This document shows positions 9,757-18,539 of a stretch of 64,000 nt of DNA, one piece after another (position 1 is the stretch's first letter; each line of letters starts with the position of its first letter). The position numbers were made by a program, and so were the translations under genes. Origin of the DNA: Paenibacillus polymyxa (lineage in GTDB: Bacteria > Bacillota > Bacilli > Paenibacillales > Paenibacillaceae); NCBI RefSeq assembly GCF_018614975.1, contig NZ_JAGGNR010000008.1, positions 620,001 to 684,000 of the forward strand. Reading direction: 5' to 3'. Below the pieces are notes generated by a model that worked only from the letters and a program-made list of their open reading frames with translations, was not told the origin of the DNA and searched no databases.

Positions 9757-10132
9757 CTTTATTCCTCCATTTGTGTACGCAAGAAGACTGGACACGGGTC
9801 AAATCAACAAATGGATCACTCTAGGGAGCGTTCTGATGCGATAATTTCAGCATTTTATACGGCATTCCATGCGCTCCTTATTTTTTTGTAATTGTCTGGG
9901 ACAATCGCAAATCAAAGGTTACGGTTGTTATCGAGGTCATGATGCATACATTCACATTAGACCTCTCCCGCTTGCTTAACCTGTACTGCTCGCAAGCAGG
10001 AATGCCTTATAGACAGGAACGTGGACATAGTAGCTGTTCAATCCAGCTATCGTCCCCCATGATTTTCTTTGTCTCTTGAACCCTTATTCATTTCTCCAAG
10101 CGCATAAACGTTGTCACCGAATCATTGTTCCA
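9757..10132 (-). other. Non-coding gap between spoVFB and dapG (asd absent)
   Basis: 376 nt with no supportable ORF on either strand. B. subtilis has asd at this point; I see no recognisable asd start or remnant. It contains several dyads: GAGGTC/GACCTC (9933-9938 with 9960-9965), CTGCT/AGCAG (9986-9999), ATTGTC/GACAAT (about 9890-9905), and GGAGCG/CGCTCC (9825-9830 with 9872-9877) that encloses several alternative GCAT/ATGC pairings. I recognise no lysine riboswitch or T-box consensus and no strong promoter. Confidence 0.6.
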
Positions 10133-10729
10133 TCAAGCCTGTGAAGAACGCTCCACAATCATCGGCTGCAACTGTTTGCCCTCAAGAGCACTCCAGCAAG
10201 CCTCTGGAATCAATTCCATTTTGGCGACTAACGAGTTTGGTTTTTTCACTGGATCGTCCTGCCCAAATGGCACAAAATACAAGTATTTGGCCACGAGCAA
10301 TTTGGCGATATTCGCAGCATTCAAGCCCAGACCGTCATTCGTGGAAATTGCGAGCACAAGCGGACGCTGATTGCGCATCTGCGCTTTGGCTGCCATTAGC
10401 ACTGGACTGTCGGTCATCGCATTAGCCAGCTTGCTTGTTGTATTCCCTGTGCATGGAGCAATAACCAGCACATCAAGCAGCTTGGAAGGCCCTAATGGCT
10501 CCGCTTCAACAATTGTAGAAATGATATCATTACCTGTTATATCTTTCAACTGTTTTTGCCAATTTTGCGCCGTACCGAAGCGTGTATCCGTCGTCAGAAC
10601 CGAATTCGAAATAATCGGAATAACGTTCGCACCTTCAGCCACGAAGCGGCTAATTACCGGCATAACCTCTTCAAACGTACAATGAGAACCCGTAATTGCA
10701 TAACCTACCGTTTTTCCCTGCCAGTTCAT
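10133..10729 (-). CDS. spoVFB: Dipicolinate synthase subunit B
   Basis: 198 residues of the flavoprotein/Dfp fold, with opening GKTVGYAITGSHCTFEEVMP and the core VLVIAPCTGNTTSKLANAMT. With SpoVFA it oxidises the DapA product to dipicolinic acid in the mother cell, which is then packed into the spore core with calcium. The ATG overlaps the spoVFA stop (ATGA), indicating coupled translation in a two-gene unit. Confidence 0.95.
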   Translation of the reverse strand: MNWQGKTVGYAITGSHCTFEEVMPVISRFVAEGANVIPIISNSVLTTDTRFGTAQNWQKQLKDITGNDIISTIVEAEPLGPSKLLDVLVIAPCTGNTTSKLANAMTDSPVLMAAKAQMRNQRPLVLAISTNDGLGLNAANIAKLLVAKYLYFVPFGQDDPVKKPNSLVAKMELIPEACWSALEGKQLQPMIVERSSQA

Positions 10730-11625
10730 GATTTAACCTCCCGTGCGTTCTGTTCTTCCAAAAGCAAACGGATCAACGCGTCGGCAATAATGCCGCCAGC
10801 CGTTTTGGGAGCAACAATGCCGGGGAGGCCAGGCGCAAGTAGCGCTTTGATACCGCGTTTGTCAGCATACCTGAAATCACAGCCGCCAGGAGCGGATGCG
10901 AGGTCGATAATGACAGCCTTTTGCGGCATTCTGGACAGGATTTGTGCTGTGATTATCATAGTCGGTATCGTATTAAAAAGCAAGTCAACTTCCCCGGTTT
11001 GAGCAGCCAAATCCGTTGTCATGAAAGGCTTCCAGCCCATTATTGTAGCGCGGGCAGCATCCTCTTCCCGCCTGATTCCCACCCGTACATTTGCTCCAAG
11101 TCCCTGCAGTGTTTTGGCCATTGTGAATCCTGTTCGACCAATGCCAAGCACAATGCATTCCGAACCATGGATTGTGAAGTCCGTCTCCCGAATAGCTATG
11201 GCGATGGCTCCCTCAGCTGTTGGAATAGAGTTGTAAAGTGCAATATCATCACGATCAAGTACTTCAACAAGTCGCAGCCCATTTTCAAGACAAAGCTCGC
11301 GCAGGAACGGCTTTGCCATACCTGTGAACACAATACAATGCTCCGGTAATGCTGCAATATGTTCCTTTTTCAAATCAATCGGTGTATCACTGAATGAAGT
11401 ACTTACTTTTCCCTGGTCATCGCAACCGACGACAGGCAGTACCAGTACATCTGCGGAAGCAAACACTTCATCCTCCAGTTCCTGATGCTCAATCCCTGGA
11501 ATGGAACGCTCTATTTTATCGAAACCCACCACACTTACCGTTGCATCCAGCTCAGCGCACTTTTGAATGACTTCAAGCTGCCGCGCATCTCCGCCCAGGA
11601 CTACAATCCGGACTCCGGTCAGCAT
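10726..11625 (-). CDS. spoVFA: Dipicolinate synthase subunit A
   Basis: 299 residues from ATG 11625, preceded by AAGGAG 10 nt upstream; the longer reading to 11703 would include that site and the promoter. The N-terminal part begins LTGVRIVVLGGDARQ. A Rossmann nucleotide-binding loop follows at about 153-160 (VLGIGRTGFT), as in NAD(P)-dependent dehydrogenases. It catalyses dipicolinate formation together with SpoVFB. A sigma-K-like promoter immediately upstream fits late mother-cell expression. Confidence 0.95.
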   Translation of the reverse strand: MLTGVRIVVLGGDARQLEVIQKCAELDATVSVVGFDKIERSIPGIEHQELEDEVFASADVLVLPVVGCDDQGKVSTSFSDTPIDLKKEHIAALPEHCIVFTGMAKPFLRELCLENGLRLVEVLDRDDIALYNSIPTAEGAIAIAIRETDFTIHGSECIVLGIGRTGFTMAKTLQGLGANVRVGIRREEDAARATIMGWKPFMTTDLAAQTGEVDLLFNTIPTMIITAQILSRMPQKAVIIDLASAPGGCDFRYADKRGIKALLAPGLPGIVAPKTAGGIIADALIRLLLEEQNAREVKS

Positions 11626-11658
11626 CGGGACGTCACTCCTTTCACCACATGTATGCCT

Positions 11659-11687
11659 TATCGTATGCAGGGGCCCACAGGGGGGTG
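11659..11687 (-). promoter_or_regulatory. Putative sigma-K promoter of spoVFAB
   Basis: On the minus strand CACC (11687-11684) is 16 nt from CATACGATA (11667-11659), fitting the sigma-K pattern of an AC-containing -35 and CATANNNTA -10. The transcript would start near 11652, about 27 nt before spoVFA. In B. subtilis spoVF is a sigma-K operon. Confidence 0.7.
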
Positions 11688-11726
11688 AAAACAATAATTG
11701 CATTCCACTGTCCGTATCTCAAATGT

Positions 11727-11758
11727 AAAAAAGAGCCGCCCCTGTCAGGGACGACTCT
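11727..11758 (-). terminator. Terminator after dut
   Basis: An imperfect stem AGAGTCGTCCCTG/CAGGGGCGGCTCT (within 11732-11758) is followed on the minus strand by a run of T residues. It lies about 25 nt past the dut stop and directly upstream of the spoVFA promoter, insulating the sporulation unit. Confidence 0.85.
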
Positions 11759-11782
11759 AAAGAATGGGTATATTTACGATAA

Positions 11783-12235
11783 TTATTTCCCGGTATGACC
11801 GAATCCACCTTCGCCACGTACCGTTTCCGAAAGTTCATTCACTTCCGTCAATTCAACCGCTGGCACGGTCTGGAAGACGATCTGTGCGATGCGCTCTCCC
11901 CGTACAATCGTGAACGGTTCCTGACCCAGATTAATCAACAACACTTTAACTTCTCCGCGATAGTCCGCATCAATGGTACCCGGTGTGTTGAGGCAGGTAA
12001 TTCCATGTTTGAAAGCAAGTCCGCTCCGAGGACGGATCTGTGCTTCCAATCCAGCGGGCATTGCCATCGCAAGTCCGGTTGGAATCAGCGTACGCTGACC
12101 CGGCTGCAATACAACATCTTCCTGAAGTGCAGCTACTACATCAAAGCCGGATGCCAGCTCCGACATTTTTTGAGGCAGTTTAATATCTTCATTGCCCGGC
12201 AGTTTCTGTATTTGAACGTAATGCAACAAAATCAT
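11783..12235 (-). CDS. dut: dUTP diphosphatase
   Basis: Up to 150 residues of the trimeric dUTPase family, hydrolysing dUTP to dUMP. The five motifs are visible: ASGFDVVA (I), PRSGLA (II), [15 protein letters not shown] (III), GERIAQIVF (IV) and [10 protein letters not shown] (V). The first codons lie inside the mlpA 3' end in another frame; ATG 12235 or TTG 12226 are possible, the latter better spaced from AAGGG. Either way dut overlaps mlpA by about 38-47 nt, pointing to coupled translation. B. subtilis has ymxH rather than dut here. Confidence 0.93.
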   Translation of the reverse strand: MILLHYVQIQKLPGNEDIKLPQKMSELASGFDVVAALQEDVVLQPGQRTLIPTGLAMAMPAGLEAQIRPRSGLAFKHGITCLNTPGTIDADYRGEVKVLLINLGQEPFTIVRGERIAQIVFQTVPAVELTEVNELSETVRGEGGFGHTGK

Positions 12236-13472
12236 CCCTTCTCAATCCAGCGATCGTCTTATCTGAAGCGCCAACCATAGCAAGTGCAAAAGGTTCAGCA
12301 AACATCAAATCAAGTACCGCGTTAATATCGTCCATGGTAACTTGCTCAATTTTGATGATCATCTCATCCAGCGTATGGTGTCTGCCCAGCATGAGCTCGT
12401 TTTTACCCAGACGATTCATGCGACTGCCTGTGCTTTCCAAGCTCAGAATCAAGCTGCCTTTCAGCTGTTCTTTTCCTTTACGAAGTTCATCTTCGGACAA
12501 GCCGTTTACAGCCAGGTCGCGCAGTACCTCTTTGGTCAGATCGAGCACTTCTTTGGTCTGTTTGGGTGCTGTACCCGCGTATATCGTGAACAGTCCGCTG
12601 TCCGCATGAGAGCTATGATAGGAATAAACGGAGTACGCAAGACCCCGTTTCTCACGAATTTCCTGGAACAGTCTGGAGCTCATGCCTCCACCAATAGCGT
12701 TATTCAGAACAACCATAGCGAATTGCAGCGGATCTCCGATTTTACAGCCCGGGAACGAGATACAGATATGATTTTGTTCCGTTTTCTTTTTGTGAAAGAG
12801 CTGTCCGCTCTGGAAGGCTGGCATCGTGACTGCTTCCGTTACTCCATTTACATCAAAAGCACCAAAATGCTTCTCCATCAGATCAATTACACTGTCATCA
12901 ATATTACCTGCGATACTAATAACCGTGTTCTCAATCGTATAGTGCTCCTTCATATATGCACGCAGATGGCTGGAATCCATCGCTTTGAGACGTTCTTCCG
13001 TACCCAGAATAGGGTATGCGAGCGGATGCTCACCATATGCGGCCAAGGCCATCAGATCATGAACCATATCATCAGGTGTATCTTCATACATCGAGATTTC
13101 TTCCAGAATAACGTTTTTCTCCTTGATCAATTCACCATCATCCATCTTGGAACGGAAAAACATATCAGACAACACATCAACCGCAATCGGCAAATGTTCA
13201 TCCAACACTTTAGCATAATAACATGTGTATTCTTTGGAGGTGAACGCATTCACATTACCACCAATCGCATCGAACTGCTCCGCAATCGCCTTGGCATCAT
13301 AACGATCTGTTCCCTTGAATAACATGTGTTCAATAAAATGTGATACTCCGTTACTTGTAGGTTGCTCATTGCGCGAACCTGTCTTGACCCATATTCCGAA
13401 AGACACAGAACGGCAGGTCGGTATCTGTTCCATGACAACTCTGAGGCCATTGCCCAGCTGAATTTTTTTCAT
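12189..13472 (-). CDS. mlpA: M16-family zinc processing peptidase MlpA
   Basis: 427 residues. The inverted zinc motif HFIEH gives H45, E48 and H49, and the third ligand is probably E125 in LEEISMYE, 76 residues on as usual for M16. The rest matches the two M16 domains, with [20 protein letters not shown] at about 265-285. A strong GGAGG precedes ATG 13472. In B. subtilis MlpA (YmxG) lies between ylxY and the spoVF genes, as here. Its substrate is not evident from sequence. Confidence 0.93.
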   Translation of the reverse strand: MKKIQLGNGLRVVMEQIPTCRSVSFGIWVKTGSRNEQPTSNGVSHFIEHMLFKGTDRYDAKAIAEQFDAIGGNVNAFTSKEYTCYYAKVLDEHLPIAVDVLSDMFFRSKMDDGELIKEKNVILEEISMYEDTPDDMVHDLMALAAYGEHPLAYPILGTEERLKAMDSSHLRAYMKEHYTIENTVISIAGNIDDSVIDLMEKHFGAFDVNGVTEAVTMPAFQSGQLFHKKKTEQNHICISFPGCKIGDPLQFAMVVLNNAIGGGMSSRLFQEIREKRGLAYSVYSYHSSHADSGLFTIYAGTAPKQTKEVLDLTKEVLRDLAVNGLSEDELRKGKEQLKGSLILSLESTGSRMNRLGKNELMLGRHHTLDEMIIKIEQVTMDDINAVLDLMFAEPFALAMVGASDKTIAGLRRDDFVALRSNTETAGQ

Positions 13473-13571
13473 GGTTGGCCCTCCTACATCTCTATAATTG
13501 CCTTGATCTCAACCTTGAAATTGAAATCGACATTTGGTTCCAACTTTTTGATATTAACAAAAAAACAACGT

Positions 13572-14567
13572 TCACTCAACCGCAGAGGTATTTACACGTT
13601 CAGAAGACAGTGTCTCACTTACTGTTCCGAGCACCAGACCTTTCGCCCGTATGGATTGAATCATGCCCTTTAAAGCTCCCGAAGAAGCAGCTGTAGGGTG
13701 CATTAGAATTAACGTTCCAGCCTCGGTGTTTTTAGCAATTTTGGCAACAACGGCATCCGGGCTTGGCTTACGCCAATCCACAGTATCTACTGTCCATAAC
13801 ACGGTTTGCAATCCCATGGATGAAGCAATGTCAACGGTCTTCTGATTATAGTCACCGGAAGGCGGAGCAAACCAGCGATTCTCTACGCCCAGTGTTTTAT
13901 GGAGCAGATCCTGGGTTTTGCTAATTTCTAGCCGGGCCCGTTCTGCGCTCAATCGACTCATATTAGGGTGAGAATATGCATGATTGGACATCTCATGCCC
14001 ACGCTTTTGAATTTCTTTGGCCAGTTCAACATTTTTGCTTAACCAACTTCCATCCAGAAAAAAAGTAGCCTTCACTTTCTCGGCATCGAGCGTATCCAGC
14101 ATCGGTTTAATGTATTCGTTCCCCCAGGCCACATTAATCATAAAAGAAACCATCGGTTTGTTTGCATTCCCCCGATAGATCGGATGTGCACCCAAATCTT
14201 TAAGCTGGATTTCCGGCTCAATCTGACGATAGACATACGCTATTTTGGTATTCAACGTTCCACTCAGCGCCTTCCGGTATGTCGCTTCCACATCAATCTC
14301 CATGCCATTATAACCAGGAATCGCTTTCCATACCCGATCCACTCTGGCATTCACTGGAGCAATTTTCGTTTCAGCCGCTTTATCCCGAATCGCTGACAAC
14401 AGCGCATCTTCTCCAGTTGCCTCCTTAAACATGTCAAAAGCATTTTGCGTACCTGGCCCATCACGGATCTCCGTAATGTATGTACGTACACTGCCAACTT
14501 GTCCGATCAATATGACCGCAGTCACACCCGCCAGAACAGCCGCCAGCTTTTTGGATTGGTTTCCCAC
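13572..14567 (-). CDS. ylxY: YlxY-type polysaccharide deacetylase-like protein
   Basis: 331 residues with one N-terminal membrane/signal segment (about 8-26), a spacer, and a NodB-fold domain (about 138-320). The metal motif HAYSHPNMS (H196, H200), the RWFAPPSGDYN motif, DTVDWR and LILMHPTA are present. The first motif reads SFMINVAWGNE, so the catalytic/metal Asp pair of the usual TFDDG is absent. This suggests weak or lost deacetylase activity. GTG 14567 is chosen because GGAGG lies 8 nt upstream. A sigma-E-like promoter lies upstream, consistent with a sporulation role. Confidence 0.88.
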   Translation of the reverse strand: MGNQSKKLAAVLAGVTAVILIGQVGSVRTYITEIRDGPGTQNAFDMFKEATGEDALLSAIRDKAAETKIAPVNARVDRVWKAIPGYNGMEIDVEATYRKALSGTLNTKIAYVYRQIEPEIQLKDLGAHPIYRGNANKPMVSFMINVAWGNEYIKPMLDTLDAEKVKATFFLDGSWLSKNVELAKEIQKRGHEMSNHAYSHPNMSRLSAERARLEISKTQDLLHKTLGVENRWFAPPSGDYNQKTVDIASSMGLQTVLWTVDTVDWRKPSPDAVVAKIAKNTEAGTLILMHPTAASSGALKGMIQSIRAKGLVLGTVSETLSSERVNTSAVE

Positions 14568-14596
14568 AGCTCCATCCTCCCGCCGTCTTTGTCCCC

Positions 14597-14625
14597 ATCA
14601 TATGAGGACAAGGGCAAAAATATGA
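14597..14625 (-). promoter_or_regulatory. Putative sigma-E promoter of ylxY
   Basis: On the minus strand TCATATT (14625-14619) is 14 nt from CATATGAT (14604-14597). This fits the sigma-E consensus KMATATT, 13-15 nt, CATACAMT with one clear mismatch. It lies about 30 nt upstream of the ylxY start. Confidence 0.65.
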
Positions 14626-14669
14626 ATGCTAAGCCATGGTTTCATCCTTGCTTTACGTATTTAAACGTT

Positions 14670-14702
14670 AAAAAAAGAGCCAGAAATTCACATTCTGTCT
14701 CT
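14670..14702 (-). terminator. Terminator after pnp
   Basis: The hairpin AGAG-A-CAGAA/TTCTG-G-CTCT (14676-14702) is followed on the minus strand by seven T residues (about 14676-14670). It lies about 40 nt past the pnp stop. Confidence 0.85.
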
Positions 14703-14742
14703 TCATTCAATCTATCCATTTGTAACCTGTCGCTTCGGTATC

Positions 14743-16845
14743 CTAGGATTGAGCCGGAGCTTCAGCAGTCAAAACCGCTTTACGGGACAAGTTGATTCGA
14801 CCTTGTGGGTCAATTTCCGTTACTTTCACCGTAATGGAATCACCGATGGCTACAACATCTTCCACTTTGGCAACACGTTCAGTTGACAGTTGCGAGATGT
14901 GTACCAGACCTTCTTTGTTCGGAAGTACTTCAACGAATGCACCGAATTTCTCTACGCGTTTTACTTTGCCGACATAAATCTCGCCGACCAATACTTCGCG
15001 CACAATACCTTCAATGATCGCTTTGGCTTTATCATTCATCTCCTGGTTGGAAGAAGCGATAAAGACACGTCCATCCTGTTCAATATCAATTTTAACACCG
15101 GTTTCTTCGATGATTTTATTGATAATTTTACCACCTGCACCGATCACATCACGGATTTTGTCCGGATTGATATACATCGTTGTGATTTTAGGTGCATATT
15201 GTGATAACTGCTCACGTGGAGTTTTCAAAATTTCGTTCATTTTACCCAAAATGTGCATACGACCTTCTTTGGCTTGATTCAATGCATCAGACAAAATTTG
15301 ACGATTAATGCCAGCAATTTTGATGTCCATTTGAATCGCGGTTACACCTTCTGGTGTTCCGGCTACTTTGAAGTCCATGTCACCCAGGTGATCCTCCATA
15401 CCTTGAATATCACTCAGAATGGAAACATGATCGCCATCTTTGATCAGACCCATTGCCACGCCCGCAACCGGAGCTTTAATTGGAACACCTGCATCCATCA
15501 TAGCCAAAGTGCTTGCGCAGATACTTGCCTGAGATGATGAGCCGTTGGATTCCAGAACTTCAGATACCAGACGAATCGTGTATGGGAAGTCTGTTTCGGA
15601 AGGGATCACTTTGGAAAGCGCACGCTCACCCAGTGCACCATGTCCGATTTCACGACGGCCTGGAGCACGCAATGGACGAGCTTCACCTACGCTGAATGGT
15701 GGGAAGTTATAGTGATGCATGAATCGTTTCGTTTCTTCAAGGCTGATTCCGTCCAAAATCTGAACATCACCCAGTGCACCAAGTGTACAAACGCTAAGTG
15801 CTTGCGTTTGACCACGTGTAAACAGTCCTGTACCATGTGCACGTGGCAGCAGAGATGTATCACATTCAATTGGGCGAATTTCAGCAAGTCCACGTCCATC
15901 CGGACGAACTTTATCATGCGTGATCAGACGGCGCACTTCTTCTTTGACGATATCGTGCAGAACTTCCTTCACGTCTTTGAGCAATTCAGGACTTTCAATA
16001 TATTTCTCTTCAAAGTGAGCAACGGTTTCGTCATTCACTAGATCGATTGCATCTTGACGAGCATGCTTCTCGGCGATTTTAACCGCTTCGACCAGACGAG
16101 CACTTGCGAAATCACGCACACTGCTGTTGACTTCAGCATTAACGGTACGTAACTTAACAGCCATTTTTTCTTTTCCAGCAACTTGCACAAGTTGTTCGAT
16201 TACAGCAATAATATTTTGGATCTCATCATGTCCAAACATGATTGCTTCGAGCATCACTTCTTCCGGCACTTCGTTTGCTTCGGCCTCAACCATCATGATG
16301 GCATTTTTGGTTCCTGCAACGACCAGTTCAATATCACTGACTTCGAGCTGTGCAATCGTTGGGTTAATGATGAACTCGCCATCAATACGTCCAACTTTCA
16401 CGCCACCAATCGGTCCGCTGAACGGAACATCCGAAATGCTCAATGCTGCCGATGTACCAATCATTGCAGCGATTTGCGGTTCACAGTCTTGATCCACACT
16501 CATAACGATGTTCAGAACTTGTACATCATTCCGGAAGCCTTCCGGGAACAATGGACGAATTGGACGGTCCGTCAGACGGCTCGAAAGAATCGCTTTCTCA
16601 CTTGGTCTGCCTTCACGTTTAATAAATCCACCCGGGATTTTACCTACGGCGTACAATCTTTCTTCATAGTTCACCGTTAGTGGGAAAAAGTCCAGATCTT
16701 TCGGCTCACTTGATGCTGTCACGGTACACAATACCACGGTATCCCCGTACGTTACCTTAACGGCAGCATTAGCCTGCTTGGCCAAACGCCCGGTTTCAAG
16801 CGTAAGCTTTCTTCCACCAAGCTGCATTTCAACACGCTGTTCCAT
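14743..16845 (-). CDS. pnp: Polyribonucleotide nucleotidyltransferase (PNPase)
   Basis: 700 residues. Two RNase PH domains with a helical linker are followed by a KH domain (about 552-612, with [15 protein letters not shown]) and an S1 domain (about 620-690, with [15 protein letters not shown]). It degrades RNA 3' to 5' phosphorolytically as part of the RNA turnover machinery. The second PH domain retains [10 protein letters not shown]. It follows rpsO as in most bacteria, separated by a 255-nt spacer with two hairpins. Confidence 0.98.
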   Translation of the reverse strand: MEQRVEMQLGGRKLTLETGRLAKQANAAVKVTYGDTVVLCTVTASSEPKDLDFFPLTVNYEERLYAVGKIPGGFIKREGRPSEKAILSSRLTDRPIRPLFPEGFRNDVQVLNIVMSVDQDCEPQIAAMIGTSAALSISDVPFSGPIGGVKVGRIDGEFIINPTIAQLEVSDIELVVAGTKNAIMMVEAEANEVPEEVMLEAIMFGHDEIQNIIAVIEQLVQVAGKEKMAVKLRTVNAEVNSSVRDFASARLVEAVKIAEKHARQDAIDLVNDETVAHFEEKYIESPELLKDVKEVLHDIVKEEVRRLITHDKVRPDGRGLAEIRPIECDTSLLPRAHGTGLFTRGQTQALSVCTLGALGDVQILDGISLEETKRFMHHYNFPPFSVGEARPLRAPGRREIGHGALGERALSKVIPSETDFPYTIRLVSEVLESNGSSSQASICASTLAMMDAGVPIKAPVAGVAMGLIKDGDHVSILSDIQGMEDHLGDMDFKVAGTPEGVTAIQMDIKIAGINRQILSDALNQAKEGRMHILGKMNEILKTPREQLSQYAPKITTMYINPDKIRDVIGAGGKIINKIIEETGVKIDIEQDGRVFIASSNQEMNDKAKAIIEGIVREVLVGEIYVGKVKRVEKFGAFVEVLPNKEGLVHISQLSTERVAKVEDVVAIGDSITVKVTEIDPQGRINLSRKAVLTAEAPAQS

Positions 16846-16964
16846 GAAATTCCTCCTTTTATTCGTCCTAACTCAATGGATTCTGCATATTCACAGTATT
16901 TCCTGCTTGTCCTGCATTCATTAGCTATGTAAGATCTTGCAACATGCTAATCTGCACAACAAAA

Positions 16965-16978
16965 GCTCCTCACGGAGC
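16965..16978 (-). terminator. Hairpin in the rpsO-pnp spacer, proximal to pnp
   Basis: GCTCC-GTGA-GGAGC on the minus strand is followed by TTTTGTTG, resembling a weak intrinsic terminator or an RNA-processing hairpin about 120 nt before pnp. Confidence 0.5.
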
Positions 16979-17016
16979 CCATCTACAAATATATGGCAAC
17001 ATGTTCATCTACAAAA

Positions 17017-17079
17017 CAACCCGGCTGTAAGTTCCGCTTGTCCTTTTAGACAAAAGAATGACGGATAACAGCCAGGTTG
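17017..17079 (-). terminator. Hairpin after rpsO
   Basis: CAACCTGGCTGT (17079-17068) pairs with ACAGCCGGGTTG (17028-17017) apart from one T-G wobble, enclosing a further small stem. TTTTG follows on the minus strand. It lies about 25 nt after the rpsO stop and could terminate part of the transcription or be cut to separate rpsO and pnp mRNAs. Confidence 0.6.
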
Positions 17080-17101
17080 ATTTTGAAAACATGTACGATA
17101 A

Positions 17102-17371
17102 TTAACGACGCAATCCGAGTTTTTCGATCAGTGCGCTGTAACGTTTAACATCTTTGTTTTTCACGTAAGCCAAAAGCTTACGACGTTGACCTACCATTTT
17201 CAAAAGTCCACGACGTGAGTGGTGGTCTTTCTTATGCGTACGCAAGTGGTCTGTCAAACTTGTGATGTTTGCCGTAAGGATAGCAACTTGCACCTCTGGA
17301 GATCCTGTATCGGACTCGTGAGTTTTGTGCTCGTCGATCAGTTGTTGTTTACGTTCTTGAGTCAATGCCAT
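17102..17371 (-). CDS. rpsO: 30S ribosomal protein S15
   Basis: 89 residues from ATG 17371, the usual S15 size, preceded by a perfect AAGGAGGTG; the longer reading to 17428 would absorb that site. It contains the S15 signature region [19 protein letters not shown]. The protein binds 16S rRNA helices early in small-subunit assembly. It has its own promoter and a structured leader, and lies between ribF and pnp. Confidence 0.98.
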   Translation of the reverse strand: MALTQERKQQLIDEHKTHESDTGSPEVQVAILTANITSLTDHLRTHKKDHHSRRGLLKMVGQRRKLLAYVKNKDVKRYSALIEKLGLRR

Positions 17372-17473
17372 CCTGTTCACCTCCTTCAATATAATCGCCA
17401 TTAGCCTCGTCACCGCCGGTGAGAGCAAGCAACCAAGCCAAGGTTAATGTTGTCTCAATCGACAACGTAGTAC

Positions 17474-17503
17474 AGTATATCATAATTGCCTAGTTAAAGT
17501 AAA
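17474..17503 (-). promoter_or_regulatory. Sigma-A promoter of rpsO
   Basis: TTTACT (17503-17498) is 18 nt from TATACT (17479-17474), with an extended TGA before the -10 on the minus strand. The start near 17467 leaves a leader of about 95 nt. The leader contains the hairpin GTTGTC/GACAAC (17449-17466) and a second dyad near 17409-17421. Confidence 0.65.
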
Positions 17504-17530
17504 TGTAAACATGCATTTAATCCTGAGGCT

Positions 17531-18469
17531 TTAAGATAACAGGCGGCCGGCAGTTAATGCATCTTCATAAATCTTGCTAATCAATGCATCAATGGAGTCA
17601 AACTTTCGTTCTGCACGAATATAATGAACGAGCTCAACCTTTAGTTCCTGGTCATACAAATGTCCATCAAAATCAAGCAGGTGTACTTCAAACGTAGGTT
17701 TCATCCCGCTTTCGTGAAACGTAGGTTTCACACCGAGATTCATTACGCCACGCAGTTCCTGTTCGCCATACTGCACACGAACAGCGTAAACACCCTTCGA
17801 CGGGGTAACGTAATGATCCGTGAGTTCAAGGTTGGCTGTAGGAAATCCAATCGTTCGTCCACGCTTCTCCCCGTGAATGACGGTTCCTCTAATGCTGTAA
17901 GGTCGGCCAAGCCACTGACTGGCCTCATCCATCTCCCCACGCTTCAACAGACCACGAATGAGAGAACTACTCACTTTTTCACCATTTAGCAAGAAAGGAG
18001 GAACGGTTTCCACCATCATCTCTCCTTCTCCCAAAGTACGAAGAAGTTGTTCATCCCCTGCACCCTTGTGACCAAAACGGAAGTCAAAACCCACCACCGC
18101 TGTTCGTGTCTGAAGAGGAATCAACAAGTCGTGTACGAATTGTTGTGGCGTCAGCCGTGAGAAATCTTCATTGAACTCCACCACATAGAGCACATCAACG
18201 CCCATTCCTGCCAAGATGTCTTCTTTATCTCTCAAGGGAGTTAAATAACCCTCGTAATCCCCTTTGCGCATAACTTCCTTCGGATGTGGATGAAAGGTCA
18301 TGACCGCTGCCTGCATGCCCGTTTCCCGCGCAATGCGGACAGCTGATAAAATGACACTTGCATGTCCGAGATGCAGTCCGTCGAATTGACCAATCGCAAG
18401 CACTTGGGGCAATGTGCTCAGTTCAGTCGAATGTAACGTCTGCGGATAGGTTAGCATTACGGTTTTCAC
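17531..18469 (-). CDS. ribF: Bifunctional riboflavin kinase/FAD synthetase
   Basis: 312 residues from GTG 18469, which has AGGTG 7 nt upstream and aligns with the start of B. subtilis RibC; ATG 18475 is possible but sits too close to that site. The N-terminal nucleotidyltransferase domain has GQFDGLHLGHASVI (about 27-40). The C-terminal flavokinase domain (about 180-310) includes GRTIGFPTANLEL. It converts riboflavin to FMN and FAD. It lies between truB and rpsO, as in B. subtilis (ribC). Confidence 0.95.
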   Translation of the reverse strand: MKTVMLTYPQTLHSTELSTLPQVLAIGQFDGLHLGHASVILSAVRIARETGMQAAVMTFHPHPKEVMRKGDYEGYLTPLRDKEDILAGMGVDVLYVVEFNEDFSRLTPQQFVHDLLIPLQTRTAVVGFDFRFGHKGAGDEQLLRTLGEGEMMVETVPPFLLNGEKVSSSLIRGLLKRGEMDEASQWLGRPYSIRGTVIHGEKRGRTIGFPTANLELTDHYVTPSKGVYAVRVQYGEQELRGVMNLGVKPTFHESGMKPTFEVHLLDFDGHLYDQELKVELVHYIRAERKFDSIDALISKIYEDALTAGRLLS

Positions 18470-18539
18470 AATCATTCACCTGCATTTCACTAGATAGGCC
18501 AAACTTGAGCATCACCATAACTCCAAGCTCGAAACCTCT

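Noticed and set aside
9825..9888. Plus-strand terminator (GGAGCG/CGCTCC followed by T-run)
   Set aside because: The loop is over 40 nt and no plus-strand gene precedes it; kept instead as part of the dapG leader observation.
9757..10132. Lysine riboswitch or T-box in front of dapG
   Set aside because: I could not find the conserved core elements of either class, including the T-box AGGGTGGNACCGCG sequence.
12342..13322. 326-codon plus-strand ORF opposite mlpA
   Set aside because: It lies wholly antisense to a well-supported M16 peptidase, has no credible ribosome binding site and encodes a Cys/His/Arg-rich product typical of a reverse-complement shadow.
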